Source of the DNA: Stenopsyche tienmushanensis
Taxonomy: Eukaryota; Arthropoda; Insecta; Trichoptera; Stenopsychidae
Assembly: GCA_008973525.1 (NCBI GenBank)
Contig: WACJ01000274.1
Location: 1,612,001-1,676,000 of the forward strand
Direction: 5' to 3'
Length of the DNA stretch: 64,000 bases
Shown: piece after piece, positions 11,161 through 24,345 of the stretch
Layout of the letters: each line of letters opens with the position of its first letter
Position numbering within the stretch: position 1 is the stretch's first letter
Program-made: the position numbers and the translations under genes
Notes under the pieces: generated by a model
Databases searched by the model: none
What the model was told of the DNA's origin: nothing
Seen by the model: the letters and a program-made list of their open reading frames with translations, nothing else

Positions 11161-14100
11161 GTGGAGATTGATGATGTTCAATTAAAATTTTCATTACAAA
11201 AAGCAAAAAGTTAGTGCTAAAAATACCAACAATTAAAAGTGTATTTTTTTAAATTATTCTGATCATCTGGCATACTTTTTAATGAGGATGCAAAATTGTT
11301 GGGTCACATTAAGTTTTTTGAACGTTATAGCAAAATTACATAAATATACACATGTAATCATGGTGGATCTTCAGTATCGTAATCGACGTAATATAAACAC
11401 CGTTTGGGCAATAGTTTTAAATCAATTGTTTACGCCAAAAAAGTAAATATCCACTAATTGAACGTCAAGTGTGACTCCAAGTGGTGACCTCATCGGGAAT
11501 TTCAAAACTGTACACAGAACCATTAAAAGACTAACTCTTCATTTTTTATGGTTCACCTTACCACTGTACTGCCAAGAATGCGTGACTCAGCCGCCAGGTA
11601 TACAAAGAGAAGCAGAATTCACAGGTGACCAAGTATTGATTTTAGAGGACTACCGCTCTGGAGGAAGTCCTGTCAGAGCGCCCAGTGTCTCGCATTCTCG
11701 GACGAGCCTAATCGAGTTAGGCTGAATTAAAATGGGGGTTGTTTAATTACAAATTGGACAATTAAGCGACTTTTGAGTGCACTCAACGACGACAAATTGT
11801 TGTCAGTACACGTAATAAAGAGCGCCTTTATTTGTTGTTGATGTGGGATGTTGTAGTTATGATCGGTCCCAGCATAAAGAACGATAATTATATTAATCCC
11901 CTAATGAAAAAAGTGATCCTAATGAAATTTTATGCGTTTTAATTGTGGATGAATTATGGTTTTTTTTTATACGGCCTGATATTTAAACGCCATTTGGGGA
12001 GCATTTCGGATATTATTCTACAAATGAACATTCACTTGACATTTCGTCTTGATACAAATATGTTGTATATACATTTTCCAATAATATTCTTTTGCGAATG
12101 CCATTCGTAAATTATGAGTTTAGCCTACAAATATTGCTCTCAATTTTATTAATGCCCGATCTACACTGAGCGTGGTTCATGTGTAAGATGACTAGCATGC
12201 CAATTACTACAGTGACCACACGTTATGAGGATAATCCTATGTGTCGGTTTCAAAACATCTTTTTTTGCATAAATTGTATCCAAATATAGTATAGAATGTG
12301 TGGATAAAGTGATTTTCCCAAATTCGGGATCGTTCAAAAGTTGCGGCGTTGAAAGGCGAATGTTTAAAACATGGGGTTGACGGAGAATCGGATCTCTTAA
12401 AATCATTAAATTTTACGGTTTAGCCATTCGTTGAAACGCTAACTCGATGAAAGAAACGAAGGAAGAAATTTAGACAACTTTCTACAACAAATGTTCTACA
12501 GACGCAAATCCTTAACATCAAAATTGTCCTTTAATGAAGGATTGAATGGCGTTTTTAAAGTTTTTATGACAAAACTAAAGGTTTACTTAATAGAACAGAC
12601 ATAGCAGATTAAATATTAATCAAAATTTTCTTAGTGATGAACAAATTGGAAGCATTAAATGCGTTTTTCAAATCGGTTTCCACGATATCTCAAAATGTAT
12701 CAAACGAATTTATTTGAAATTTAAATGACTTATTCAGTACATATGTAGACACTTTGTAAACTAGGATAATTTTGATTGATTAACCCGTTTGTATTTTTAA
12801 CGAAATGTACTTTATCGCAGTGCTGCAGAGTTGGCAACCCTAGAATCGTCATTAGAAAAATGGTTCCGAATTAACGTGTGGTCACTGCAGTAATCGGCCC
12901 GCTAGTTACACGCACGTTTACACATGATGCATGCTCAGTGTAAACTGGGCATAATGGGTCTATTTTATGGCTCAACATTGTTTGGTAGGGCCACAGACTT
13001 TAATTCATATGCCCAATACTGTCAACAAGTTTAGGTTTTTAAATGCTCCGTTATGTTACTTATTGCTTTCATTTGCAATTCTCCTTTGTTTGTGTCATCA
13101 AAATGTCAAATTTATAAGAAAATATGATCAACGTTGATATTAAATTATCCGATGATAATCTATCAAAGTAATATATGATCGGAATAAAAGAAGGCATGTG
13201 GTCAGTTGGCGTAATGTCCGATGATCTCATATAAGACTGTGTTGGCTGTCATCATTTTCGGTTGCATTTATGATTATCTCAAATTCGTCCTATTTCATAA
13301 TTATGGAAAATATCCCGAAATATCTAATCCGATCCTGTTTGATCTTTAATTTAAAAGGCAGTAGGAGGAAAAGAGGAGAATAATTCGAGACGGCAACAAT
13401 ACATAAACATATCCAAGGACGGCATAAATCTAAGTCTTACGCGGAATATCAAGGAATGCGAAAGGATCAGACCTAAAGCTCGGGATAACGGGAACAACGT
13501 TTATCGGTAACGATCGCGTCGTGAACTCGGTAGTAAATCTTCGGCGACATCTACAGGAAAACCTACTCGAGGTCCCTAACTTATCCCTTTTACGTTAGTT
13601 ATCACTGCATATTAGATTTTCGGCAACAAAAATAGCGTGGGTCGATAATGTATTTATCCAAGAAGAATAGCAGCGAATTTGGGACGAGATTCTTGAGATT
13701 CTGATGCCTTTTACTGTTAAAAGGCGAAGAGAGATTTGTCGTGGGATTGTGTAATATTTAGGCATTCTAATCTCATAGTTCTCAGATACAAAATGATTGA
13801 GGAATTGATAGCTTCTTGTGAGCCTCCCATAAAGCGTGTCATGCTTTGACATTTGTCAGATTTTGTCCGACGGTGAAAATAGAACACCATCTATCAAAAT
13901 TGATGCACTGCTTTGATATTTAAAACCAGAAAAAATCATCTGTATCTTAAGCAACAAATAGCATGTTTCAAGATCATGAACGACGCACACTTATGCCAAC
14001 TTACATAATTTGACAGTTAGAGCATTTTCAGATTCTATTTTTGCTGCGAATAGATTTAGAGCACTTTCAGCTGCAACGTGTATTTATACCCGAAAAAATG

Positions 14101-16934
14101 TAATTTGATATATCGACAGCAAATACATTCGTCTCAAAGAGCAGTATTAAAAAAAGCTTTATTTTGTTACTCAGACGAGACACCTGATCCTTTTGTTCAT
14201 TGAATCGATATGCAGTTGCAATAAAGACTGGTTCTGAAGCACGGTTTTACGAGTATTTATTCGCAGGTCAAAAAACCCACAAAATTACTGTCGAATTAGC
14301 ACAGCTGACACAATCATGACAATTATTTTTGTTTGCCGATTGAAATCCATGGTATTCCAAGAGGTCATTGCTTCTATTAATCATCGCATTGGATGCATTT
14401 AGATCGAATAGATCTGACAGATGACGTTAAAAGGAGCTTAGAGCAACCGACTTAAATGCACATACACTCCGACGAACACAATGGACATGTGATCGCAACA
14501 TCAACAAGAGAGGTTTGTTAGCCTTTTGACCGCATTTATGTTACGGAAAATATGTAAATATAATTTAATAAACATATATATAATATAAAACATCCTGCCA
14601 TAATTTAAAATGGTTCATTTAATACAATCACAAGAGAATAAAGACCACAAAAAAGCCTTCTGTCTAGTATGACATGTCAATAATATTTTTTTATCCAATC
14701 AATATATATGAAAAATTTAATTTAATTTAAATAGTTTCCTTTGAATAAAAATGCTTAAACTAATATAGGAATAAGTTTTAAAAAAAATGATAAAAAACAA
14801 TTCTTGAGGAATGAGTTCGTCTATAAAGTCTCGCAGTTGGTTCGCTCTCTCGCTCATTCTTTGAAGATTTGAAAATTCTAGAAGAATTCTAGTCTAAAGC
14901 AGTTTCATTTATGATTGTATTTATACAGATTTCCCCGAAGATCATAACACAAATATATATTTTTTTAATAAATCGAGAGATGAGAATACGTGGAACATAT
15001 TGAATTAATTTAGATCTACACAAAGATCATTGGAAGTGAACAAAAACAGCTTTTGAAGCAAAATAAAAATTGCATGCAAATATCAACGGGCATATTTGGA
15101 TTAAGCAACACTTTAGAGCCCGGGCGATTTTCGCATAAAATTTCGTAAAATTGATGTAATTCTTAAACCATCTAATAGATTGAAGCGAAATTTTAGCAGT
15201 GTCTACAAAAGGCTTTACTGCAACGATACATTTATAAATAAAACAGTGGTTTTCAGTATGTGGTGCGTGTATCATCATGATAAAATGCATGATAAAATGC
15301 AAAAAGTGATACTTTTTGACTTGAATTGTATAGACATTGATTAAATGAAACGAACCACATTCAATCAGTTCATCGTTTCATATATTTTATATGTGTATTT
15401 TAACTGTAAATATATTTTGTCGACGGATGACATTTACATGTATTTTGTTGCCTTTATTACAAGTATATTATTAAAGCTGAATGGAAGTCTTGGCTTCGGT
15501 GCAATTGGTTGAAAATCTGATGTAAAGACGTTCAACGCCATAACAACATAACGTGGATTGCTATTTGATATTTTATGCTTTGTTTATAGAGATCATTGTT
15601 TTGAAAATATGATATATTCAAGGGTTAAAGCGTACGTTCAACCGCCATTCGCATATATACGTCGACAGGGTAGTTAATTTTTTGGCACTAAATATAACAT
15701 GTATACACCTTTGTTCAATCTCGGTGATGAAGACGTATGCAAATCTTCTTAAATGCGCTCCCAAATCTCTTCTCCGAGTGAATAATCCGATTTGCTCTTC
15801 CATTCTTGTGCAACGATTCATGTTATTCGAGTGCTAGTAACAAATTTAGTAGCAAAATGTGTACGTCGCCCCCGCGCCAAAGTGTGAAATGGGTCCCTGT
15901 TTTATTTCTCAGTACGAAAACAAACTACGGCGAAGAGGGACGTTTCGAATTTCGCTTTAATGTCTTTTTTTATCCTTTGTCGTGTTCATTTCGGTCGGCA
16001 TGTGTCTTTTTGCTTCGAATGACGAACGCCAACGTCTCCCGGTCCCACAAAAAGTACGTCTATTTCCAGAGGACGGTTCCCGGCGACGTTCCGTGATTTC
16101 GCCGTAGTCTTCCGCGGATCCTCGTCCTCGTCGATGGAAAGCGATTCAATCAAAAGTTGGACGATGCAAATCCCGAGAAAGGATAATTACGCATTCCGAT
16201 AAGCGAAGGAAGCTTGTGATGAAGCAATATCTATGTATTATATGATGCGCTAATCCTCAATTGCTTTTCACTTTTGGAAGAAAAACTCCCTGCGGGTCTC
16301 CGGCAGGCAGAGTGTGCACTGAATTTCAATATGATTTTGCTAAAGCGTTTTTTATCTCGCGAGAGCTTTTCTCCCGCAGTGAATTTTCCCGGAGTAGAAA
16401 GGATCCTTTCTTTGCGGAATGAAGGCGACAAGTTTTATGGGTGTATCGGGGTCGTAATCCTCGTTCAACACCTCTAATGTCCTTATCAATGGCTCTTCCC
16501 ACATTATTACCGAAGTCGTAAAGTAAAATATAAGAGTTCACTTACACTTTGGAGAATTATATTTCGCCCCATTTGGAGTCCGATTCTTATATTAGAATGT
16601 TTTAAGGCGGTTTTTTACGGCTTAAGTGGCGTTTAAATATTTACATAAAGAGGATGTTAAACACTCCTCGGGTAAATAGGAGACTTAATGTGCAATATAT
16701 TTCATTTTTAAGATAGGCGTGTGGTTTGATATACAGCAGCTCTGAAAAAACCAATCGAAACGTCGCAATTGGGCTACAGCAGCATTTTTTCAACCCATTT
16801 AATTCGGGACATTTTTAGCGAATACCAAATTCGAACCATCGCCATTTACTATTTTATTAATATTATTGGAAATACATAACACTAAATAATACTATTAAGT
16901 CTTGCGATAATGAGAAGGGTTTATCCGTCGGGAC
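11161..16934. other. Unassigned sequence, two GC-richer patches
   Basis: A GC-richer patch at 11464-11725 is open in one plus frame and ends in a 5-bp stem (CCTAA..TTAGG), but the frame has no ATG start and no recognised domain. A second patch at 15770-16240 is open for 96 codons from ATG-less sequence, also unrecognised. A 12-base tandem duplication (ATGATAAAATGC) lies near 15277-15300. The remainder is AT-rich with nothing seen. The patches could be conserved regulatory DNA or old repeats. Confidence 0.45.
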
Positions 16935-16967
16935 AACATTAGCGGAATTACTTGCTAATGCAATCCC

Positions 16968-17690
16968 ATAAGGAAAAAAAAGCCCCAACGAAGCCACAAG
17001 AAATATTTTTACTATTTAAGGTGACATATTGGATGTTAGGAAATGCCAACATTGGTGGAATATAATTAAATCTGAATATATCGACTTGAAAGATGAACCT
17101 CAAGCGGATGAATTGGTCCTAAAAACTCAACTTGAAGAAAATTCAACAATGACTATCGGCAAAATATCAAAGAAGATCGATTTATCTTGGTTCAACACTC
17201 AAAGATGTATGGAAAAAATGGGCAAAACCCATAAAAAGAGTGTTTGGGTCCCAAATTATTGCAAAGAAAAGATCAGTATTACACATTTCTTAGAGATTTA
17301 ACCCTTTGAATATTGAGCTAATTTAAAATCATCATAAACGTATCATTCGTACAAATCCACTTATCTGTCACGACCGTCGCAGCGTGTATGAAGCTTGTAC
17401 ATACATAAATAAACACTGTCGATAGCACACAATATTCGGTCATATCTATGCGTAAACATAAACGATACACTTGAAAACGATTCATTATATCATTATTAGT
17501 CGATAAATTTAAGTTGGATACTCTCCTTCTCAGTCTGTCTATGAGCTCAACTTGTAATTCTGAACGAATCACTGGAATACGGACACAACATTGTGTCTTA
17601 CCTCTTTAAGGGATTGATAACTAGAGATGAAAAATTGGTATTTTAGCCTTTGAATAAAAAACAGACCCAATCCCAAGACCCGGACTATAT
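16968..17690 (+). pseudogene. mariner transposase N-terminal half, split by a MITE
   Basis: A mariner transposase cuts and joins the element at TA targets. The first part (to 17297) shows the N-terminal DNA-binding region: NEATRNIF, then WWNIIKSEYIDLKDEP, then the second helix-turn-helix region LEENSTMTIGKISKK, then KSVWVPNY. The TTAA MITE at 17298-17620 interrupts it. The frame resumes as ITRDEKLVF, which matches the ITGDEKW block holding the first catalytic Asp. The Asp is kept but the neighbouring Gly and Trp are changed. A stop lies upstream (near 17010) and another just after the Asp block. The rest of the catalytic domain is absent. It is plainly inactive, and older than the MITE. Confidence 0.85.
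17298..17620 (-). mobile_element. TTAA MITE family A, complete short form inserted in mariner
   Basis: Starts TTAACCCTTTG at 17298 and ends with AAGGG plus a decayed TTAA near 17620, about 323 bp. Relative to the copy at 3142 it is inverted. It carries the core CACTGTCGATAGCACACAAT once. Homology to the mariner stops and restarts exactly at its ends, which fixes the boundaries. No coding capacity. Confidence 0.85.
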
Positions 17691-18936
17691 TAAAAACATG
17701 TTTTATTTATTTAAACATTTAGTTAATAGATTTTTTATTTAGTTATTAGATGTAACAAGATCATAGTTAATAATGGAAATTATTTTGTATAACAGTATTT
17801 GAATAAACAGTAGAAAAACTAAGATTGAATTTCATTGATGAAATGCGACATTAATATTGGGTTTACCTAATAATATAAATTTGATGATGAAACTCCGTTG
17901 GAAGTCTTTGTGTATAATATATTTGATACACAAATAGATCCAGACGGGTAGATATCGTCGGGATTAAATCGAATTTATTATTAAAATTTTCATACTGGAA
18001 TTCCATTATTTATTTGAGAATTTCGAAAACTTAATCAATCTTGCTTAAAACTTTAGTATACTATCCTCATAAAATAGAGCAAATTCCACAAACATAAGAT
18101 GGCTTATCTAGAAATTCCAAAGGGACGTATACACATTCATTATCTACTGCATGTCGCCTTCAGCTATTTATTCCCATCGCATTTAACTGTCAATCAATTT
18201 CTACCCTTAGCTATTTAGGGTTCATTGCTATATTGGGCAATGGGCATGTTATATACACATTGCTACAAATCTAATTTTAGATCTTATATCTTTAGGCGAT
18301 GTTATCAAATTGTTTCAGTATTTATGGAGCAAGGAGAGATTCTATCGTCGATGAACTTGTATTCTGAAACTCAAGTATTCTGAAAATACGCTGACTGATT
18401 TCTTATTTGAGAGATATCTTAAAATGACGAATCAAATATTTTGGAATATACATAGTAAGCATATAATTTAAATGGAGCTGAATTCCAAATTTCGCTTAGA
18501 ATTTATGTCATCAATAAAAAAAACGATAATACAATTCATTGCAAAGCTGCAGAAGATATTTTCAAATCATATTTGAAATGAGTGAAATATCTTTAAATTG
18601 TACCAATAATACATAGTCATCTATTTGATCTAGAAAATTAAGAAGCTCTATTCATCATATTTCTGAGATAAATATTTTTCTACATGTTTCAACTTCTTAG
18701 AAAATAAAGTAGTTAAAAACACACACAAGAAGCTCGTTTCCTATGATGAAAATGACTTCCACGAATGTAATTTCATTAGCTCGTCTGATTGTTAAAGCAA
18801 TGTGCATAATAACAATGTGCATAATCAACGATGGAATACCATCAAAAGAACGAATCAATCATATTTGTATACATTTTGAACCGCTGCACTCAATTATCAT
18901 TAACGTGTGCGATTTTGCTCATCTGTTGTCAATTAG
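17691..18936. other. Unassigned AT-rich sequence
   Basis: No feature recognised apart from a tandem duplication AATGTGCATAAT near 18800-18828. Confidence 0.5.
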
Positions 18937-19091
18937 ATAGACCAGATGGGGTGCAAATCTTGAACGAGTCTACATCCAGCCAGAAGATCTTTGAGAGGAA
19001 CGGCTACCGAATCCATATGTCCAACAGGTCCATAAAAGACGTCTCAGACATTTTTATTCTCATGATAGTGCCAGACGGGATCATCACTTAA
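18937..19091 (+). CDS. Possible coding exon, unrecognised
   Basis: A stretch open on the plus strand follows a plausible acceptor (pyrimidine-rich tract ending TGTTGTCAATTAG at 18936) and ends with TAA at 19089-19091. It encodes about 50 residues including DGVQILNESTSSQKIFERNG. Its base composition is less AT-rich than the flanks and codon third positions are mixed, as in coding DNA. I recognise no family, no ATG lies at a suitable place, and no partner exon was identified. A decayed repeat or chance frame is quite possible. Confidence 0.2.
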
Positions 19092-21936
19092 TATTTTATC
19101 GGCAAACTCAATGGATATGACCACCCAAGAATGAATGATAACATCCATGGACGATGTCTTGTAGCATTCAGTAGATTACGTCACTTGGAAGAATAATTGA
19201 CACGTTGTGGGTTGAACATCATTTTATGTCCACTTGTCTCACAAATTGTGCCCCATTGAACAGCCTGTTGTATAGGATACATTTTCTATTATTTTTTTGT
19301 TATAACATTACTTTTGTGTCTGCTTTGTAAATGATTATTAGCATCGAAAGTGATGCATCAAATTATAAAACAGCACATCGAGCTGTCATAATATTTTACG
19401 CGCAAAAAGAGCATTGCGATATTATTTAGCACTTAAGGTCATTTTTTAAGAGCATAATTCATGTCGAGAATGACATTATCATTTTTCAAATGGTCGTTTA
19501 TGCTTTTGGAGATAAAACAGAATAAGCTTTTTTTTGGTTCCGTCGGTTTATTAAAACGTGCTGCATGTCAGCTGATTAAGCAAATTGAATACATTTTGCA
19601 ACAAAGGAAAAAAAACATTTTGACATTGGATATGAACAATATGGCTTATGGATGGTTTATGGTGTTCTGAAACACTCTGTAGATGTGGTGGCGAGACGCG
19701 TTTGGGTGTTAAGCTTTAAGAGTCCCGATGAGTCTATTTGAATCACGCAGAAGGGTGAGAGTTTACCTTCAGCATTTCAGGTTCAAGAGTCTCGCTGGGG
19801 TCTTAAGCCTAAGTCCCGGACTCGTAAGGGTGGGAAGACATCCCCAAAAGACGCGCCGTTTTTACCCTCCCGAAAAGACTTCAGAGCAAATATTTGCCTC
19901 GGCAACTACGGCGAAAGTGCAATTTCACATGCCCTGACATATTGGTTCTCCCAGTATAAACATTTGCTTGCTTTTTCGTTTGGACCTCCTTATCTGCACG
20001 GTTCCAGTTTTTCGATTTTTTCCCGAAATATAAAAAAAATACATCTACTTCCCATACATAAAATATTGATGTTTCTAGCCGAAATTCCGATGATATTTAT
20101 AACTTACTTTCAGTGCTGCGAGTCAATATTTCAAAGCTTTGTTCGATATTTGGAAAAAAAACAGGTTCGATCCATTAAAAACACGTGCCAAGCGCGATAA
20201 AAACTCGGTTACAACCCTCATAAACCTCTTCAAATGCACATTTATTCGTTTGAAAATGTCTGATCCGTATTTTATTGCAAAAACCCCTGGAGATCGCTGA
20301 ATAATATTCGAAAGTTCCGATGTGGGCTACATTGGGGGATGAAAGTTTTTTAGTGCCAAACCTATGAATGTCGGCGAATATCAGACGAGCCCCTCAAATA
20401 ATAAAAAAAGCACCACAGCGATATCGAAAAAGACACGATAACATAATCGCATTTACGATCAACACCTCGCGCTAATGAGGTAGTCCCGCGAAGATTTCAT
20501 CCAATTAAAATTACAATTTTCGAGAAAGTTAATTCCACGCTCCGTATAACAACTTAAATAATACACGTGTACATTGCCTAACTTTATCTAGGCCCTGTAT
20601 GTTAATTTGGCGGTTACGCCCATAACTATAAAACCCATTAGGCAGATTATAACAACGGACTCCCCCATTAAGAGACACGGCCGAGGGTGTACACTCCGGA
20701 TAATAAAAAAAAAATTAACAGCGTCCAAACCTTTAATAACGCGTCGACGATACACCCCGTCGGAATTGCCTGCAAAAATAGATAAATTTCGCGTTGTTTT
20801 ATATTTTCGCCCTCGGACGGATTCGCATGTCTGCGCTGTATATGGGAAAATAGCAATTTTCGCAGGGATATCGAGAGGAAAATCGAAGAGTACAAGGCTG
20901 CCGACATAACATAAGAAAACATTTTCCATTTTATTGCCCCTGTTAAGTTTTATATATTTTTTCAAATGCGGCAGTTCAACCCCCGTATCGCTGTAGAGCT
21001 TCCCACACGAAGCCTAATGGCAACGATTCCGTATTAGAATACGCCTCTTTTTCGTGATATGTTATTGCTGAAACGCGTCGATGAGAAGAATACGTATTTC
21101 CAATGACCGAATATAGAGGCCATCGGCATTGGTGGGTTATTTTCGTTTTATTGTTGGTCAACCACTTTTGGAGGGGTTTTTCTTTGCTAAGAACTTGCGT
21201 TATAATCTATTTTTTTGACCATGCAGAATGCTCACAATAACGGGTGGGTTCTTCCGACATCTATTATCGTTATGCCGACTTTGAGATCCATCGATGGAAG
21301 TTTTGTAGAAGTGCAGCACGGTCGTTTGCCGGTCATAAAATAGCTATATTTCAGACAGACATGAAAGCATTGGGATGGTCGAAAGTAGGAATTTCAGCTC
21401 CATCAAAACGTCATTAAGATAGATAGCTTGAGTTCCTTTTAAAGAAGCGTTATAGTTAATTTCGCATATGTATTTATATGGATTCAATTTAATAGCAGAG
21501 TATTAAAGCGGCACTTCTCAACACTTCAGCATTAAAACATGCATCGATTAGGCTTGCCCTGGTTTTTTTTTTCAGGGCGTGCCAAGTAACACTCCCTTCG
21601 CCGATGGTACATTAATCACAACCACGCTGAAATAAGGGATACATCGTCCTTTGAAATATATTTTTATAAATTATTAAATACCATATATAAAACAAACATG
21701 AGTTGCTGTTATACATCTAATAATTTATTAGTTAAATACTAAATAATATAGTAAATGGTCCATAATAAAGGATCATATTCATCTGTTGGAGAAGATTTAT
21801 AGACAAGGAATTTAGATTTAATTTAAACTCACAGCAGCGATAAATAATTTGAACATCATCTTGCCTAGATTTTAAAACTATGCAGTAGAAGTAATCCAAA
21901 AAAAAATTCAGATAGTTGAAACTGTAAATTTAACGA
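19092..21936. other. Unassigned sequence with GC-richer blocks
   Basis: The blocks 19680-19940 and 20580-20930 are less AT-rich than the surroundings and contain overlapping open frames of 60-125 codons on both strands. None has a recognisable motif. Open frames on both strands at once suggest composition, not coding. They are candidates for conserved non-coding DNA. A hairpin (CCCTG, T-rich loop, CAGGG) lies near 21558-21580. Confidence 0.45.
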
Positions 21937-22118
21937 CATCCACCATGTTCACCAGACATTACACCATTCGATTACCATTTGTTCAAAGCATTGGAACATA
22001 AGACAAAGAAGATTTTCTGACGTTGATAATGTGTAAAAGGACTTACACTTAAACATTGTCTTTTAAATGGGATGATATTTTAAAAAATGATCATAAAGTC
22101 ATTGTCAAATACGCTTAA
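21937..22118 (+). pseudogene. mariner transposase C-terminal fragment
   Basis: The start reads HPPCSPDITPFDYHLFKALE, a clear match to the mariner HPPYSPDLAPSDYHLF motif around the third catalytic Asp, which is retained (FDYH). Frame changes and stops follow, then WDDILKNDHKVI, which matches the conserved mariner C-terminal RW..(I/V)..NGDY region. Upstream catalytic parts and both TIRs were not found. This is an old, 5'-truncated relic and not part of the 17 kb copy, which lies about 4 kb away. Confidence 0.8.
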
Positions 22119-23133
22119 AATACCAAATATTACATAATTTTCCTATGTTTTCAGCAACTAGCAGAAACTTGGAACTTTCAAAAGCAAAAATTTATATAAC
22201 TCCATCAATATTGAATACAAAAAGACCTTCAATTTTCATGTCAGCTATAATTGAAACGCTAAACGGACACGTAGATATTTCATATAGATTTGACATGAAA
22301 TGAAACCTAAGGGATGGATGAATAAAATCACTTTAAATACAAAATAAATTATATTTAAATGCAATAAATATTTTTAGCTGAAGATTAAGACTTCTATATG
22401 CAAATTAGTGAATCGGCAGTGATATTTGTTAAGCAGTCGATATTTGGCAATCTTCGGCCGTTTGTTCAATCTTGTTCAATATGCCATGTTGAGCAAATTC
22501 TCAATGGTCAATGATTTTTGGCAGCTCTCCTCGCCAGCTCAGTTTGTAAGCCAATTATTTGTATACCACATGTGCCGATAAGTCAAGGGGTCGCATTTGA
22601 GGGTTCAAAGGGCCGCATGTTGCCCCCAGTCGGTGACCCTCGCTCGCAGAATGCAGCAACGGTTATTGCGTTACCACAACGCTATCCCAATTTTCACCAA
22701 GCACTCCAGCGAAATGCACTTTCCGTCCAAGCCTCAGACTATACTATCTATTATCAAAGTTTGGGAAACCATTAACTTTTAAATAGCATTCTAGTATTAT
22801 CTGGATCTTCGATGCTAAGGCATTCGCCTCGATCTCCCTAAAAGGCAATCTCACCTTAATCTATTTGCAGAGAGCGTTCGATAGTTTTAATTCCATTCGA
22901 TTACCGATAAACTCAATACGCAATATTGTTCAACAAATGAAAGTTGTTCCGATAAAACTCGAGTTCATTCAATCGATCGCCGATAAGTTATACAATTAAA
23001 CTCGTTTGCTTCGAAGCGACTTTTTTTTAACGGGTTCAAGTCTAGCGTTTGACATTAAATAGACTCTCATTAAGTCAGAAATAGCCGTTGACGGATTAAA
23101 ATCGCATCATTAAAAAATTGGAACACGGCCTGT
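22119..23133. other. Unassigned sequence
   Basis: AT-rich overall. The segment 22585-22650 includes AGGGCCGCATGTTGCCC, which resembles hAT element ends, but no partner end or target duplication was found. The overlapping frames at 22518-22782 are not recognised. Confidence 0.4.
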
Positions 23134-23341
23134 TTATGCTGTAAAAGCGTCACCAGGCCCACAGGAGGAAGAATCTTTTGGTAGCTTTCGATGGTATTCT
23201 ATTAAAATATCTCCGGTCGTCCGATCTTCCCGAAGCTGAAACTTTATTTCCGGTCCTTTATGTGTCTGACGCGAAATGTCCAGTCCATTTACTTGAAAAG
23301 CAGCGAGCTGACAACCCTGGGACGACGAGCTGGAACCATTA
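23134..23341 (-). CDS. Probable terminal coding exon, unknown protein
   Basis: Read on the minus strand, a T-rich tract ending TTTATTTAG at 23342-23350 makes a good splice acceptor. The following 208 bases are open to a TAA at 23134-23136 and encode about 68 residues: a Ser-rich start (NGSSSSSQGC), then LAAFQVNGLDISRQTHKG, PEIKFQLREDRTTGDILI, and a hydrophilic tail ending GPGDAFTA. Residue composition is well mixed and charged, unlike chance frames in this AT-rich DNA. The first base of the exon completes a split codon, so the upstream exon must end in phase 2. It cannot follow the 53170-53286 exon directly, because that exon ends on a codon boundary and would create a stop. I recognise no family. 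An alternative donor (CAA|GTAAAT) lies inside the frame. It could also be a relic of an unrecognised repeat. Confidence 0.4.
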
Positions 23342-23779
23342 CTAAATAAACCCAAAAAAAATTGATATATGGATTCTTGCATTCCGAGAATACACTTTTT
23401 GATCACGCGAATAGCATCTAACACATGCTGTCTGCATTATCATACCTTTTAAGATTCTTGGAAGTCCAAGAATGCCGACTTTAAGAATTTTTGATGCAAT
23501 TTAGACATGGCACTGGATTTCAAGATTTAATTATATATGATTTAGGATCATATTATTCAAATCACAATCGTGCGCGAATGATATGTTCATGGGGGATTTT
23601 GACAAATTAATTCGCAACGATGCAAATTCCTTTTTCAGAACATCCAGACGTCCGTAAAAAATTTAATTATTTCAAAGCGCTGTGCATTTATTGATAGTAT
23701 TCATATGGTGTGCACAATATTCATCATAAATAAATTTGATTTATTTTGGATTTGCAATCAAAAATCAGAACCGCAACGA
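23342..23779. other. Unassigned sequence
   Basis: If the exon at 23134-23341 is real, this is its upstream intron on the minus strand. Nothing else was seen. Confidence 0.4.
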
Positions 23780-24345
23780 TACTTAACGTATGAATGACGG
23801 TTGTTGCTTTAAAAAAATACTAAATAAAAAACACCAGCGCGTTACTATGATATGTATTCGGTACACCATATGAAATTTTGAAAAATTCTCAACTCTGTAT
23901 CTATTATATTTCATATCGATATTACTATTATTACATCGCATATTGCATATAGATTGAAACTTTAGACATCTAGTCGTTTTTAAATTAAATTTTGGAGTCT
24001 AGCCTCGTTCGTGACTTCATTTGCCGCGAGTCGCCTATATAAGTTAGCATTTTAGGAGGCTTTTATGATCTTACATATAAAAGAAGCCCTCAAGTACGGA
24101 TTTATCCCCGAAAATGCCGCAAAATCCCTAAAAAAAAAATAGGCCACAAGGTCTGAGTATCCAACCGGTCCGCTTTTCGGACCGCTGACATGACGAATGA
24201 GCGCCTCGTGATCGGACGCCATACTCGAACATGTCTACAGAACGATTACGAACTCTCATTACAAAATGAAGTTGTCCGAAGAAGAATATTATTAAATATT
24301 GCTACCTTCATTTTATTGCGGGCTTATGCCGACCTGTGCAAGAAT
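23780..24345 (-). repeat. Dispersed repeat family B, inverted long copy
   Basis: Inverted relative to 8889-9425. Shared text includes TGAATGACGGTTGTTGCTTT at one end and TTTTATTGCGGGCTTATGCC at the other. It contains a perfect 7-bp hairpin, CGGTCCG-CTTTT-CGGACCG, at 24166-24184. No coding motif. With the truncated copies at 660 and 56345 the family has at least four members in this window. Confidence 0.75.

Noticed and set aside
22585..22650. Possible hAT end (GGGCCGCATGTTGCCC)
   Set aside because: No opposite end and no 8-bp duplication; kept only as a note in the gap entry.
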